Notes: generated by a model not told the origin, from the letters alone. DNA of 64,000 nt from Gammaproteobacteria bacterium (GCA_024235135.1 JACKMZ010000004.1:1-64000), one strand, 5' to 3'. Counted from the first letter of the stretch, positions 18,040 through 26,245 are shown. Numbers and translations: made by a program.

Positions 18040-18355
18040 TGGGATTATTTCCTCGCTTGGGTTTAGCACTACTGCGATCGCGGGAGAGTCAGTCCGTCAG
18101 GGAATGAATCTGCCGCCGCTTAGGCGGGTGTGCATGTTCTCTAAGCCGTTACTGCAACTGGCCCCCAAGAGGCGGCAGGCACCGACGGTCTGGTTATGAT
18201 CTTGATGGGGAAATGGCGTTGTCCGCATGGATGCCCCATGGTTGAGCGACGACTGCCTTCAGCCAATTGAAAAAAGCTTCCTATGTGGGAATCACGGTAT
18301 ATCCGCGCGCCGACCAAGCGCAGGCTTAGGTAACGATGCGCGGGGTTTGGTAAAA

Positions 18356-18368
18356 AGGACTGACCAAT
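18356..18368 (-). promoter_or_regulatory. Operator-like site for a FadR-family (LldR/PdhR-like) regulator, dld
   Basis: On the minus strand it reads ATTGGTCAGTCCT, differing at one of 13 positions from the site in front of lutA (29129-29141). FadR-subfamily regulators bind TGGTnnnACCA-type palindromes. It lies about 16 bases past the -10 of the dld promoter, where bound repressor would block transcription. Assignment to the regulator at 29279 is inference. Confidence 0.55.
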
Positions 18369-18383
18369 AAAGGACATGCAATG

Positions 18384-18412
18384 GATATAGAAAAGGCGGG
18401 ATGCTTTGTCAA
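18384..18412 (-). promoter_or_regulatory. Sigma-70-like promoter for dld
   Basis: On the minus strand a perfect TTGACA (18407-18412) is followed after 17 bases by TATATC (18384-18389). Predicted start near 18377, about 340 bases before the dld ATG. The operator-like motif lies within the first 25 transcribed bases. Confidence 0.6.
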
Positions 18413-18588
18413 GATTGCTGATTTCCTCAAAACGACATACGTCATCCCAGCGTGTCGTACGTCGATCGGTTTCCCGCCCCTCTTTTGAGGGGGTGAGATT
18501 TGCCCGGGGGATATGCTAGGGTGGCATTCTCTAACCCTATGAAATTACGGCTTATCATTCCTTATAATTTCATTTTGGGAATGAGGGC

Positions 18589-18618
18589 TTGACATTAGTT
18601 GCGATCTTCCCCTATAAA
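18589..18618 (+). promoter_or_regulatory. Strong sigma-70-like promoter for the gene at 18764
   Basis: TTGACA at 18589-18594 and TATAAA at 18613-18618 with an 18-base spacer. The predicted start, near 18625, is about 140 bases before the ATG of the unknown gene and directly in front of the palindrome at 18628-18652. Confidence 0.6.
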
Positions 18619-18627
18619 GACCCCTTG

Positions 18628-18652
18628 CCATGGTAAGACCAACATACCATGG
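18628..18652. promoter_or_regulatory. Palindrome with embedded TGGTAAGACCA at a transcription start
   Basis: CCATGGTA and TACCATGG form an 8-bp perfect inverted repeat with nine bases between. Overlapping its left arm is TGGTAAGACCA (18631-18641), which fits the PdhR/LldR-type operator TGGTnnnACCA exactly. It begins about three bases after the predicted start site of the promoter at 18589. Either the larger palindrome or the smaller motif could be the bound element. Confidence 0.5.
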
Positions 18653-18763
18653 CTGCGCACAAGCCTTCCCAGACGTTCCGCGGATTAGCCACCCACAGCC
18701 AAGGCGCGCGGAATCCACGAGTTATCTTCTTGTTGATGAGTCGGCGAGGATTTTCAAAAGCCC

Positions 18764-19171
18764 ATGATCGTTACTCAGCCAACCGATACTCCGCCCACCG
18801 CGAACGGCCAAGAGAAACAAGAATCGCTTGCCATGCACCGTGGCCAACCCCTGCCTAGTTTGACCCCGGAAGGGCTCTGCCGAGAGAATCATCACTATCG
18901 GGGTACCGGTGGAGTCAGTTGCAACAATCGCCGGGCAGGTTTTCGTTCGGCTTTTCTCGATAGCGCGACCGGCCGCGTCTATCTCTCCCGTTTCGCCAAC
19001 GGTCAACCCGCGCCCATTCATATCCTCGACGGTTTACCCGACGATCTGGTCGTACGGCGTAGCGCCGAGGGTCGTATCACTGCCGTGAAGCAGACCCTCA
19101 TCGCCGGCTTTCTCGCCGCCGGCGTGTTTTACACCCGCGAGCAAGCTGCCCAAATCATGGCCAGCCTCTGA
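18764..19171 (+). CDS. Uncharacterised protein
   Basis: A 135-residue soluble protein that I do not recognise. The N-terminal 40 residues are polar and look disordered; the conserved-looking core is YRGTGGVSCNNRRAGFRSAF followed by SATGRVYLSRFANGQPAPIH and a C-terminal helix-rich end with a short hydrophobic stretch TLIAGFLAAGVFYT. It has one cysteine in the motif SCNN. No signal peptide or clear membrane anchor. An ATG at 18833 is an alternative start. Codon use looks like its neighbours and the frame has a good promoter upstream, so it is probably real. Its position divergent from dld, with an operator-like site of the lactate type in its promoter, suggests a link with lactate metabolism, but this is inference. 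Confidence 0.65.
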   Translation: MIVTQPTDTPPTANGQEKQESLAMHRGQPLPSLTPEGLCRENHHYRGTGGVSCNNRRAGFRSAFLDSATGRVYLSRFANGQPAPIHILDGLPDDLVVRRSAEGRITAVKQTLIAGFLAAGVFYTREQAAQIMASL

Positions 19172-19176
19172 GCAAA

Positions 19177-19202
19177 CAGGGGCCGTTATCCACAAGCCCC
19201 TG
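19177..19202. terminator. Weak bidirectional hairpin between convergent genes
   Basis: CAGGGGC and GCCCCTG form a 7-bp stem between the plus-strand gene ending at 19171 and the minus-strand osmC ending at 19219. Only a three-base T-run follows on the minus strand, so termination strength is uncertain. Confidence 0.35.
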
Positions 19203-19218
19203 ACGACTATCATTCCCG

Positions 19219-19650
19219 CTAGGCTGCCACTAGCTTCGCTTCCAAGCTGATCGACGCACCTGCCAACACCTTGGATACCGGGCAATTCTCTTTGGCCACC
19301 GTCGCCTGCGTTTGGAACGTCTCCGCGTCAATACCGGGAACGACGGCTTCGGTCACCAAGTCGATGCGGGTAATGGCAAAGCCACCGTCCTTGGGTTCGA
19401 GATGAACCTTGGCCGTCGTGTCAATCCGTGTCGGGGTGAAACCAGCATTTCCGAGAATCATGGAAAAGGCCATGGAAAAGCAGCCCGCGTGCGCGGCGGC
19501 GATCAATTCCTCGGGGTTGGTTCCCTTACCGCTTTCGAAACGTGAAGGAAAGGAATACGCACCTTCATAGGCGCCGCTGCCCAGACGCATCGTGCCCTGG
19601 CCACTCTTAAGATCACCCTGCCATTGGGCTGAAGAAGCTCGAACAGGCAT
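19219..19650 (-). CDS. osmC: OsmC-family organic hydroperoxide reductase
   Basis: A 143-residue OsmC protein, a cytoplasmic thiol peroxidase for organic hydroperoxides. The two redox cysteines are in AHAGCFSMAFS (about residue 56) and KENCPVSKVL (about residue 121). The N-terminal motif with GTNPEELIAAAHAGCF is diagnostic of the OsmC rather than the Ohr branch. The ATG at 19650 follows a GAGGAGGGTGTGCC sequence on the minus strand. It is separated from the oxidoreductase operon upstream by a strong terminator at 19697-19724, so it has its own promoter. Confidence 0.92.
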   Translation of the reverse strand: MPVRASSAQWQGDLKSGQGTMRLGSGAYEGAYSFPSRFESGKGTNPEELIAAAHAGCFSMAFSMILGNAGFTPTRIDTTAKVHLEPKDGGFAITRIDLVTEAVVPGIDAETFQTQATVAKENCPVSKVLAGASISLEAKLVAA

Positions 19651-19696
19651 GGCACACCCTCCTCAATTACTGAAACATTACTGGAATGCGAAATAC

Positions 19697-19724
19697 TCAA
19701 AAAAGCCCCGCAACAGCGGGGCTT
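19697..19724 (-). terminator. Rho-independent terminator of the 2-oxoacid oxidoreductase operon
   Basis: On the minus strand AAGCCCCGC-TGTT-GCGGGGCTT forms a 9-bp stem with a four-base loop, followed by a run of Ts. It lies 12 bases after the last gene of the operon (stop at 19736). Confidence 0.9.
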
Positions 19725-19735
19725 GGAACCGCTAA

Positions 19736-21364
19736 CTACATCTCCTCGGGAACCATCTTGATGGCGCCACAGGGGCATTCCGTTTCACACAGCGAGCAAC
19801 CTTTGCAGTAATCGTATTTGAACTCGAATCCCTTGCCCGTTCCCAACTTGGTGATAGCGTTGTCCGGACACACGCCATAACAGTTGTCGCACTCGAAGCA
19901 GTTGCCGCAGGACATACAGCGGCGGGCTTCATAAGCGGCGGTTTCCTCATCCAGATTGCCGACGATTTCGGCGAATCCAGTGGCGCGCCGAACCACGTCC
20001 AAGCGCGGACGATGAGTCCGGGGCGCATCCGAGTAGTACCAGGGCTCCATGAAGTCGAACTTGGCCAACTCGTCCTTGATCGCGGGCACATACTGGATGC
20101 CACGCAGATAGGCGTCGATGTTACGCGCCGCCTTCTTGCCATGACCGATCGAAGTGGTGATGGTACGGATGGACGGCACCATGTCGCCGCCGGCGAAAAC
20201 GCCTTCGGCGCCGGTACGCATGGCGTCGTCAATCTGGCATACGCCATCCTTGACCTCCAGACCGGCGATCTTGCCGAGGAAATCCTCCTCGACGCTTTGC
20301 CCGACGGCCTGCACCACCACATCCGCCTCGACCGTCTCGAACTCACCGGTCGGCCGCGGCCAACGATCGTTGGTCGGGGTCATGATCTCCATGGTCACGG
20401 CCTTACCGGCCACCTTGCGAATAGCCCGCAGATTCACCAGTTCGGCGCCTTCTTCCAGTGCTTCCTGAACCTCGAACTTATGCGCCGGCATGTGTTCACG
20501 GGCCTCGAAGACCACTACCGTCACCTTGCGGGCGCCGTAGCGAATGGCGGTGCGCGCTACGTCCATCGCGGTGTTGCCGCCGCCATAGACCAGCACCCGG
20601 CCGTGCAGTTTGGTGGGATTATCCAGTTCCGCATCGCGCAATACCTCCAGGGCGTCCAATACCACGGCGCCACCCTCGGAGGGAATGTCGATGTGGCGGG
20701 GCAATTGCGCGCCGATGGCCAGGAACACGGCGTCGAAATTGCCGTCCTTCTTGGCCGCGGCGACATCGTCGATCCGCGTGTTGCATTTGATTTCAACACC
20801 CATGGCCTCGATCCGCGAGATCTCGGCCGTGAGTTTCTCACGGGGCATGCGGTACTTAGGAATGCCGTAGCGGATCATGCCGCCAGGGCGGGCCGAGGCT
20901 TCGAATACTGTAACCTCGTGACCCAAGCGCCGCAGATGATAGGCGCAGGCCAAACCACCAGGTCCGGCGCCGATGATCATGACACGCTTGCCGGTAGCGG
21001 GACCGGGTTCCATTTTCCACTCGTTGGTCAGCGCCTGATCGCCGAGAAAACGCTCCACCGAGTTGATACCCACCGACTCGTCAACATGCTGACGATTGCA
21101 GGAATTTTCGCAGGGATGGTAACAAGCCCGCCCCATAACCGCAGGGAACGGGTTGTCGTCCATGATCTGCTGCCAGGCGGATTGGTATTTGCCTTCCTCC
21201 GTCAACGCCAGCCACGCCTGAATGTTTTCGCCCGCCGGACAGGCATTGTTGCACGGCGGCTGACGGCTGACGTAAACCGGCCGTTCGGTGCGCCAAGATC
21301 CGGTGTGATTGATCAGGCTGGTCGCGGGATCAAGAGTGACAGCAAAGGGTTTCTGCTGCTGCAT
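19736..21364 (-). CDS. NAD(P)-linked FAD oxidoreductase fused to ferredoxin domain, 2-oxoacid oxidoreductase subunit
   Basis: A 542-residue flavoprotein similar to the small subunit of glutamate synthase and to PadH of phenylglyoxylate:NAD oxidoreductase. N-terminal cysteine cluster PCNNACPAGENIQ and ACYHPCENSC (residues 38-90) for an Fe-S centre; FAD-binding GAGPGGLACAYHL (about 131); NAD(P)-binding GGGNTAMDVARTA (about 265); then at the C-terminus two 4Fe-4S motifs, CMSCGNCFECDNC and CKGCSLCETEC. The C-terminal part corresponds to the delta ferredoxin subunit of four-subunit oxidoreductases, so two functions are joined in one chain. It would pass electrons from the oxidoreductase core to NAD(P)+. 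Starts 15 bases after the beta gene. Confidence 0.88.
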   Translation of the reverse strand: MQQQKPFAVTLDPATSLINHTGSWRTERPVYVSRQPPCNNACPAGENIQAWLALTEEGKYQSAWQQIMDDNPFPAVMGRACYHPCENSCNRQHVDESVGINSVERFLGDQALTNEWKMEPGPATGKRVMIIGAGPGGLACAYHLRRLGHEVTVFEASARPGGMIRYGIPKYRMPREKLTAEISRIEAMGVEIKCNTRIDDVAAAKKDGNFDAVFLAIGAQLPRHIDIPSEGGAVVLDALEVLRDAELDNPTKLHGRVLVYGGGNTAMDVARTAIRYGARKVTVVVFEAREHMPAHKFEVQEALEEGAELVNLRAIRKVAGKAVTMEIMTPTNDRWPRPTGEFETVEADVVVQAVGQSVEEDFLGKIAGLEVKDGVCQIDDAMRTGAEGVFAGGDMVPSIRTITTSIGHGKKAARNIDAYLRGIQYVPAIKDELAKFDFMEPWYYSDAPRTHRPRLDVVRRATGFAEIVGNLDEETAAYEARRCMSCGNCFECDNCYGVCPDNAITKLGTGKGFEFKYDYCKGCSLCETECPCGAIKMVPEEM

Positions 21365-21379
21365 AGCGAGGGTGCCTCC

Positions 21380-22378
21380 TTAAATCAGGCCGTATTTGCG
21401 GATGTTCTTTTCGGCAGCGGCTTGGATTTGTTCCAATTGCCACTCGTTGCCGGGCTTCAGCACATGCGCAAAGCGCCGTTGCAGTTTCAGATAATCCTCC
21501 ACTGGCCGCCGATTACGGATCTTGGTGACCCCCGTGACTTCGCCGTATTCCGCTTCGAACAGCGGGTAGATGCCGGTTTCCACCGCCATACGAGCGATCT
21601 TGAGCGTATCGCCTGGACGCGATCCCCAACCCAACGGGCAGGTGACGAACACCTCGATGTAGCGCGCGCCATGAAATTCCATGGCCCGGGTCACCTTGTA
21701 CTCCAGATCGTGCAGATCATGGATCGACGCGGTGGCGACGTAAGGGATGTTGTGCGCCATGGCGATGGCCGGCACGAACTTGCCCGTCCCGAAGGGGTTG
21801 CCCGGCTCCTTGCCGACCGGCATGGTGGTCGCGGTGCGCGCCGCACCCGGGGTCTGACTGGAACGCTGCACGCCGGTGTTCATGTAAGCCTGATTGTTGT
21901 AGCACACGTACAACACATCATCGTTACGCTCGAACATGCCGGACAGGCAACCGAAACCGATGTCCGTGGTACCCCCGTCACCGCCCTGGGCCAGGACGCG
22001 TACGTCGGTACGGCCTTTAGCTCTCAGCGCAGCGGCGACCCCGGAAGCCACGGCGGGGGCATTGCCGAACAGGGAGTGAACCCAGGGCAACTGCCAAGCC
22101 GTTTCCGGATAAGGCGTGGTGAACACTTCCAGGCAACCGGTCGCGTTGGCGGCGATCAGCTTGTTGTTGGCGGCCCGCATCGCCGCATCGACGGCATAAC
22201 GTGCGCCGAGAGCCTCGCCGCAACCCTGACAGGCACGGTGGCCGGAGGTAATCGCGTTGGCGCGCTCGCCGGTGGCCTGCACGGTGCGCAGCGATTGATC
22301 CAGCAAGCGGTTGCCGACCGTGAAGGTGCCGGTTTGATAGAACTTGACTCTTTGTAAACTCTCGCGAATTTCTGGCAT
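21380..22378 (-). CDS. porB: 2-oxoacid (pyruvate-type):acceptor oxidoreductase beta subunit
   Basis: A 332-residue thiamine-diphosphate-binding subunit. The TPP-magnesium motif runs from GDGGTTDIGF through CYNNQAYMNTG. The N-terminal RACQGCGEALG and two later cysteines (ATGC, VTCP) are those that bind the 4Fe-4S cluster in family members. It catalyses oxidative decarboxylation of a 2-oxoacid to the acyl-CoA together with the alpha and gamma chains. Twelve bases separate it from the alpha gene. Pyruvate is the likely substrate because of the surrounding lactate genes, but phenylglyoxylate or branched 2-oxoacids cannot be excluded from sequence. Confidence 0.9.
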   Translation of the reverse strand: MPEIRESLQRVKFYQTGTFTVGNRLLDQSLRTVQATGERANAITSGHRACQGCGEALGARYAVDAAMRAANNKLIAANATGCLEVFTTPYPETAWQLPWVHSLFGNAPAVASGVAAALRAKGRTDVRVLAQGGDGGTTDIGFGCLSGMFERNDDVLYVCYNNQAYMNTGVQRSSQTPGAARTATTMPVGKEPGNPFGTGKFVPAIAMAHNIPYVATASIHDLHDLEYKVTRAMEFHGARYIEVFVTCPLGWGSRPGDTLKIARMAVETGIYPLFEAEYGEVTGVTKIRNRRPVEDYLKLQRRFAHVLKPGNEWQLEQIQAAAEKNIRKYGLI

Positions 22379-22390
22379 GGTTGGCTGCTC

Positions 22391-23647
22391 CTAGGCGGTT
22401 TTGGCGGCACGCAAGGCGCCGATGTCGCGCAGTATGTTTTCCGCGGCCGGTCCGGAACCCGTCTGTTCCCGTTCGCGATCGATCTGACGCTTGACAACGT
22501 CCAGATTCAGATCAAGGAAGTGCGTCTCTTCCAACTGGTCCTTGACGCCCTTCTCGAACAGGGTACGCAGCGAAGGCCGGGTGATGGGGCGTCCGCCCAG
22601 GCCACCAATCACAGAATAAACCGGCGTGGCGGTGCCACGCAGCGCCCAGCGAATATTACTGGACAGAATGCCGCCCAGACCCACGGCCAAGGCTTTCTCG
22701 AAGACGATGACACGCTTGGCGTTCTTCAGTGCTTCATACACCTCGTCCTTCGGGAACGGCCGGAAGGAACGCACGGTGATGGCGCCGATGGAGGTGCCTT
22801 CCGCGCGCATGGGCGTCAGCACTTCCTTCATGGTGCCGATGACCGAACCCATCGTGACCACGACGGTTTCGGCGTCACCCTCATAGTGCGACTTGAGCAG
22901 ACCACCGGAATCCCGTCCCACGATGGCGTCGTACTCGGCGGCCAGTTTGGGTATCAGCTCCAGGGCTTCCAACTGCTTGTAATGGGCGAGGTAACGGACT
23001 TCCGTGAAGGCTTCCGGACCCACCATGGCGCCCATGGATACGGGATCGGCCGGATCGAGCTTTTGCCGAGCCACGAACGGCGGCAGGAAGCTGTCGACCT
23101 GCTCCTGGGTCGGCATGTCGATGCGCGTATAGGAGTGCGTCAGGATGAAACCGTCCATGCAGACCATGACCGGCAGACTTAGGGCTTCCGCCAACTTGAA
23201 GGCCTGGATGTGCACGTCCACCGCTTCCTGATTACTTTCCACGAACAGCTGAATCCAGCCGGCATCGCGCGCCGACATGGCGTCGGTTTGATCGTTCCAG
23301 ATGTTGATCGGTGCGCCGATGGCCCGATTGCCGAGCGTCATCACGATGGGCAGGCCCATGCCGGACGCGTTATAGACCGCCTCCATCATGAACAACAGCC
23401 CCTGACTGGCGGTAGCTGTATAGGTGCGAGCGCCAGCCGAGGAGGAACCGATACACAGGCTCATGGCCCCGAACTCGGACTCCGTATTGATGAATTCGCA
23501 ACCTTTCAAATGCCCGTCTTTCACCAACTCGCCGAGATGCTCGACGATATGGGTCTGCGGCGTGATCGGATAGCAGGACACGACCTCCGGCCGGCACAGG
23601 GCGACCGCTTCAGCGACCGCGAACGAGCCGTCAATTTGTCTTAGCAT
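22391..23647 (-). CDS. porA: 2-oxoacid (pyruvate-type):acceptor oxidoreductase alpha subunit
   Basis: A 418-residue alpha chain. The N-terminal block CYPITPQTHIVEHLGEL and the following NTESEFGAMSLCIGSSSAGART are the pyrimidine-binding part of the TPP site with its catalytic glutamate; the C-terminal GLGGILSSNIRWAL is typical. The ATG at 23647 is preferred to an in-frame start at 23692 since GAGGAGGT lies nine bases in front of it. The gene follows gamma after 19 bases. Order gamma-alpha-beta-flavoprotein on one transcript indicates a dedicated complex. Confidence 0.92.
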   Translation of the reverse strand: MLRQIDGSFAVAEAVALCRPEVVSCYPITPQTHIVEHLGELVKDGHLKGCEFINTESEFGAMSLCIGSSSAGARTYTATASQGLLFMMEAVYNASGMGLPIVMTLGNRAIGAPINIWNDQTDAMSARDAGWIQLFVESNQEAVDVHIQAFKLAEALSLPVMVCMDGFILTHSYTRIDMPTQEQVDSFLPPFVARQKLDPADPVSMGAMVGPEAFTEVRYLAHYKQLEALELIPKLAAEYDAIVGRDSGGLLKSHYEGDAETVVVTMGSVIGTMKEVLTPMRAEGTSIGAITVRSFRPFPKDEVYEALKNAKRVIVFEKALAVGLGGILSSNIRWALRGTATPVYSVIGGLGGRPITRPSLRTLFEKGVKDQLEETHFLDLNLDVVKRQIDREREQTGSGPAAENILRDIGALRAAKTA

Positions 23648-23666
23648 GGATTTTACCTCCTCAGGT

Positions 23667-24242
23667 TCAGTGGGCCTGACGGCTTGCAGCAATCACATCG
23701 TGCGCAGCCTTGGCGGCGTTCACGTTCATTTCCCCAACCTTGCCTGGAAAGATTTCCATGATGGCCTTCTCCACCGACGCCATTTCGAACAAATCGCTGT
23801 GCATGGCGGTGGCGGCGCCCAATAGCACCGTGTTGGGCGTAGGACGCTTGATATGTTTCAAAGCCAGGTCCGTAGCCGGCACGCTGACGACATGACCCGC
23901 CGGCAAATGCTTGACGGCATCGAGAATACCGAGTTCTTCCGCCGTCTTGCGGCTGTTGATCAGTACGTAGCCAGTATCCTTCAGACCGGAGAACACATCG
24001 ATTGCGTGGAATAGGGTGGGGTCCTGAATGATGAGCAAATCAGGGTCTAACACCGGTTCGCGTAGCTCAATTTCTTTGTCGTCGATACGCACGAACGCCA
24101 TCACCGGCGCGCCCATACGCTCCGAACCGAAACTGGGAAATGACATGGAGTACCGACCGTTGTGGAATGCCGCCACCGACATCATTTCAGACGCCGATAC
24201 GACACCCTGGCCACCCCGACCATGGATACGAATTTGGAACAT
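23667..24242 (-). CDS. porG: 2-oxoacid (pyruvate-type):acceptor oxidoreductase gamma subunit
   Basis: A 191-residue gamma chain with the family motif IHGRGGQGVVSASEMM near the N-terminus and FPSFGSERMGAPVMAFVRI, which forms the CoA-side domain. It is the first gene of the operon. A ribosome binding site GAGGAG precedes the ATG, and a candidate promoter lies at 24310-24338. Length is normal for a stand-alone gamma subunit. Confidence 0.92.
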   Translation of the reverse strand: MFQIRIHGRGGQGVVSASEMMSVAAFHNGRYSMSFPSFGSERMGAPVMAFVRIDDKEIELREPVLDPDLLIIQDPTLFHAIDVFSGLKDTGYVLINSRKTAEELGILDAVKHLPAGHVVSVPATDLALKHIKRPTPNTVLLGAATAMHSDLFEMASVEKAIMEIFPGKVGEMNVNAAKAAHDVIAASRQAH

Positions 24243-24309
24243 GGAGTTCTCCTCTGTTGCATGCCGGAATCGACAAGCGGTTAAACGAAATCACTCCCTT
24301 GAATTGCGC

Positions 24310-24338
24310 ACTAGATCCTCAGCCGGTCTTAGCGTCAA
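24310..24338 (-). promoter_or_regulatory. Candidate promoter for the 2-oxoacid oxidoreductase operon
   Basis: On the minus strand TTGACG (24333-24338) and TCTAGT (24310-24315) are 17 bases apart. Predicted start near 24303, giving a leader of about 60 bases. No TGGTnnnACCA operator is seen here. Confidence 0.4.
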
Positions 24339-24362
24339 GCTTCTCCCCTACCTGACGCGAGG

Positions 24363-24395
24363 CAGGCCGTGCTCAGCGATGCCGAGCACGGCCTG
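24363..24395. terminator. Perfect 12-bp inverted repeat after lctP
   Basis: CAGGCCGTGCTC and GAGCACGGCCTG flank a nine-base loop, 59 bases past the lctP stop and before the oxidoreductase promoter. There is no T-run on either strand, so it may be a non-canonical terminator or an mRNA stabiliser between the two transcripts. Confidence 0.45.
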
Positions 24396-24453
24396 TAGAA
24401 TCGTCACGCCGGCTCTCCCGGGATGAGGAGAGACCACGGCAATATCGTGTCGC

Positions 24454-26127
24454 TCAATGCGGAGCCGCCACGGGAATCATCCAGCTCAAATAGTAAGCCT
24501 GAATATAGGTGATAATTCCAACGATGGCAGCAAAAAGCAGACTATGTTTCACCGTAAACCGAAACAGGTCCGATTCCTTGCCGACCAGGCCGACCGCCGC
24601 ACAGGCTACGGCAATGGATTGCGGGGAAATCATCTTGCCGGTAACGCCGCCCGTGGTGTTGGCCGCGATCAACAGGGTCGGATCGACGTTGAGTTGCTGC
24701 GCGGTGATGTTCTGCAGATTACCGAACAGGGCGTTACTGGAAGTATCGGAACCTGTCAGGAAGACGCCCAGCCAACCGAGGAACGGCGAGAAGAACGGGA
24801 ACAAGGCGCCGGTGGCGGCGAATGCCAGCCCCAGGGTGGCCGAAATACCCGAATAGTTGGCGATAAAGGCAAAACCCAGCACCAAGCCGATGGTGAAGAT
24901 CGGTTTAATCAACTCCTTCAGGGTTTCTCCGAAGGTCATGAAGAACATGCCGATGCTCACCCGCAGAATGAAAGCGGACACGATCGCGGCGGAAAGAATC
25001 GCCGTCCCGGTGGCGGAGAGCAGATCCAGTTTGTAAACAGCCGCATAAGGCGTGGGTTCCGTCACCAACGGCACGTCCTTGATCACCAGATTGTCAAGAC
25101 CGGGAATATGGAACATCAGCGTGGCGGCCGCTAACGGGCCGTCTTTAGCAAACAGCGCCTTGAAGGCCGGCATGGTCCAGATGGTCACCGCAATAGTCAG
25201 AACGATAAACGGCGACCAAGCTTTGATGATCTGGCCTATCGTGTACTGACCATCGGACATCGACGGAGTGGCGGCCTGCGCGCCGACGCTCTGGAAAGAG
25301 AAAAAGCGCACCGGTTGCCAGACTTTCAGGAACAACGCCAACGCCACGAGACTGACTAACGCGGAGGTGATATCCGGCAGTTCCGGCCCAACGAAATTGG
25401 AGGTGAAGAATTGGGTGACGGCAAATGCCCCACCAGCCACCAACACAGCGGGCCACGTCTCCTTGACGCCGCGCCAACCATCCATGATGAATACCAACCA
25501 AAAGGGCACCAGCAAGGACAGCAACGGCAATTGGCGACCCGCCATCTGTCCGATCAGGAAAGGATCGTGACCGGTTACTTTGCCGGCGACAGTAATGGGA
25601 ATGCCAATGGCGCCAAAGGCGACCGGCGCGGTATTGGCGATCAGGCACAGACCGGCGGCGTACAGCGGATTGAAGCCCAGCCCGGTCAACAGGGCCGCGG
25701 TAATCGCTACCGGCGCACCAAAGCCAGCCGCCCCTTCCAAGAAAGCCCCGAACGAGAACCCGACCAACACCATTTGCAACCGTTGGTCGGCTGTGATCGA
25801 AACGACCGAGGCGCGAATCACTTCAAACTGACCGGTTTTGACGGTGAGTTTGTAGAGGAATACTGCGGTCACGATAATCCAGGAAATCGGCCATAAGCCG
25901 TAAAGGAAGCCGTAGCCCGTCGCGGCCAGCGCCATGACTGGCGGCATCCGATAGACGAGCACGGCGACGGCGATCGCCAAAGCTACCGTGATGAGTGCCG
26001 CGATATGTCCCTTCATGCGCAGCACCGCCAATGCGATAAAGAAGAAAATAATGGGGATGACTGCGGCCAGTGCTGAAAGCCACAGGTTACCCCCCAGTGG
26101 AGCGTAAATCTGAGTCCAGGTTTGCAT
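24454..26127 (-). CDS. lctP: L-lactate permease, LctP/LldP family
   Basis: A 557-residue proton-linked lactate importer of the inner membrane with about 12-14 hydrophobic segments. Typical blocks are the central GAFLEGAAGFGAPVAI and the C-terminal GSDTSSNALFGNLQ followed by ANTTGGVTGKMISPQSIAVA. The start is set at the ATG 26127 (MQTWTQIY), which matches the family N-terminus, rather than an in-frame ATG at 26163. It lies between the lut genes and the oxidoreductase operon, all on the minus strand, and would bring in both lactate isomers for LutABC and Dld. Confidence 0.95.
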   Translation of the reverse strand: MQTWTQIYAPLGGNLWLSALAAVIPIIFFFIALAVLRMKGHIAALITVALAIAVAVLVYRMPPVMALAATGYGFLYGLWPISWIIVTAVFLYKLTVKTGQFEVIRASVVSITADQRLQMVLVGFSFGAFLEGAAGFGAPVAITAALLTGLGFNPLYAAGLCLIANTAPVAFGAIGIPITVAGKVTGHDPFLIGQMAGRQLPLLSLLVPFWLVFIMDGWRGVKETWPAVLVAGGAFAVTQFFTSNFVGPELPDITSALVSLVALALFLKVWQPVRFFSFQSVGAQAATPSMSDGQYTIGQIIKAWSPFIVLTIAVTIWTMPAFKALFAKDGPLAAATLMFHIPGLDNLVIKDVPLVTEPTPYAAVYKLDLLSATGTAILSAAIVSAFILRVSIGMFFMTFGETLKELIKPIFTIGLVLGFAFIANYSGISATLGLAFAATGALFPFFSPFLGWLGVFLTGSDTSSNALFGNLQNITAQQLNVDPTLLIAANTTGGVTGKMISPQSIAVACAAVGLVGKESDLFRFTVKHSLLFAAIVGIITYIQAYYLSWMIPVAAPH

Positions 26128-26245
26128 ACACGAAGCACCCCTCGTATTGGTTGTAATACCCACGTGACAATCCCGGCTTCATGCCAGGAAAGATTTGTTT
26201 TGGTTGGAAGGGAACGGCTCTGGTGGTTGGGATGCGCCCGCAAGG

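Larger units (their letters stand above)
18040..18763. other. Long divergent regulatory region between dld and the gene at 18764
   Basis: Over 700 bases with no convincing gene. It holds a minus-strand promoter with operator-like site (18356-18412) and a plus-strand promoter with palindrome (18589-18652). The stretch 18069-18350, which would be the dld leader, has no recognised riboswitch or coding signature; a 78-codon minus-strand frame at 18141-18377 begins at the predicted start site but lacks a ribosome binding site and any family resemblance. Confidence 0.6.

Noticed and set aside
18141..18377. Minus-strand 78-codon frame at the predicted dld transcription start
   Set aside because: It begins at the start site with no room for a ribosome binding site and shows no recognisable protein features.
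18649..18858. Plus-strand 69-codon frame overlapping the start of the 18764 gene
   Set aside because: The ATG lies in the palindrome and the translation is basic and without pattern, unlike the frame at 18764.
20012..22357. Plus-strand open frame of 781 codons
   Set aside because: It lies antisense across two clear oxidoreductase genes; high GC removes stop codons on the opposite strand, and the translation has no family features.
26128..26245. Operator of the lactate type before lctP
   Set aside because: ATTGGT is present near 26146 but the matching ACC half is at the wrong spacing.
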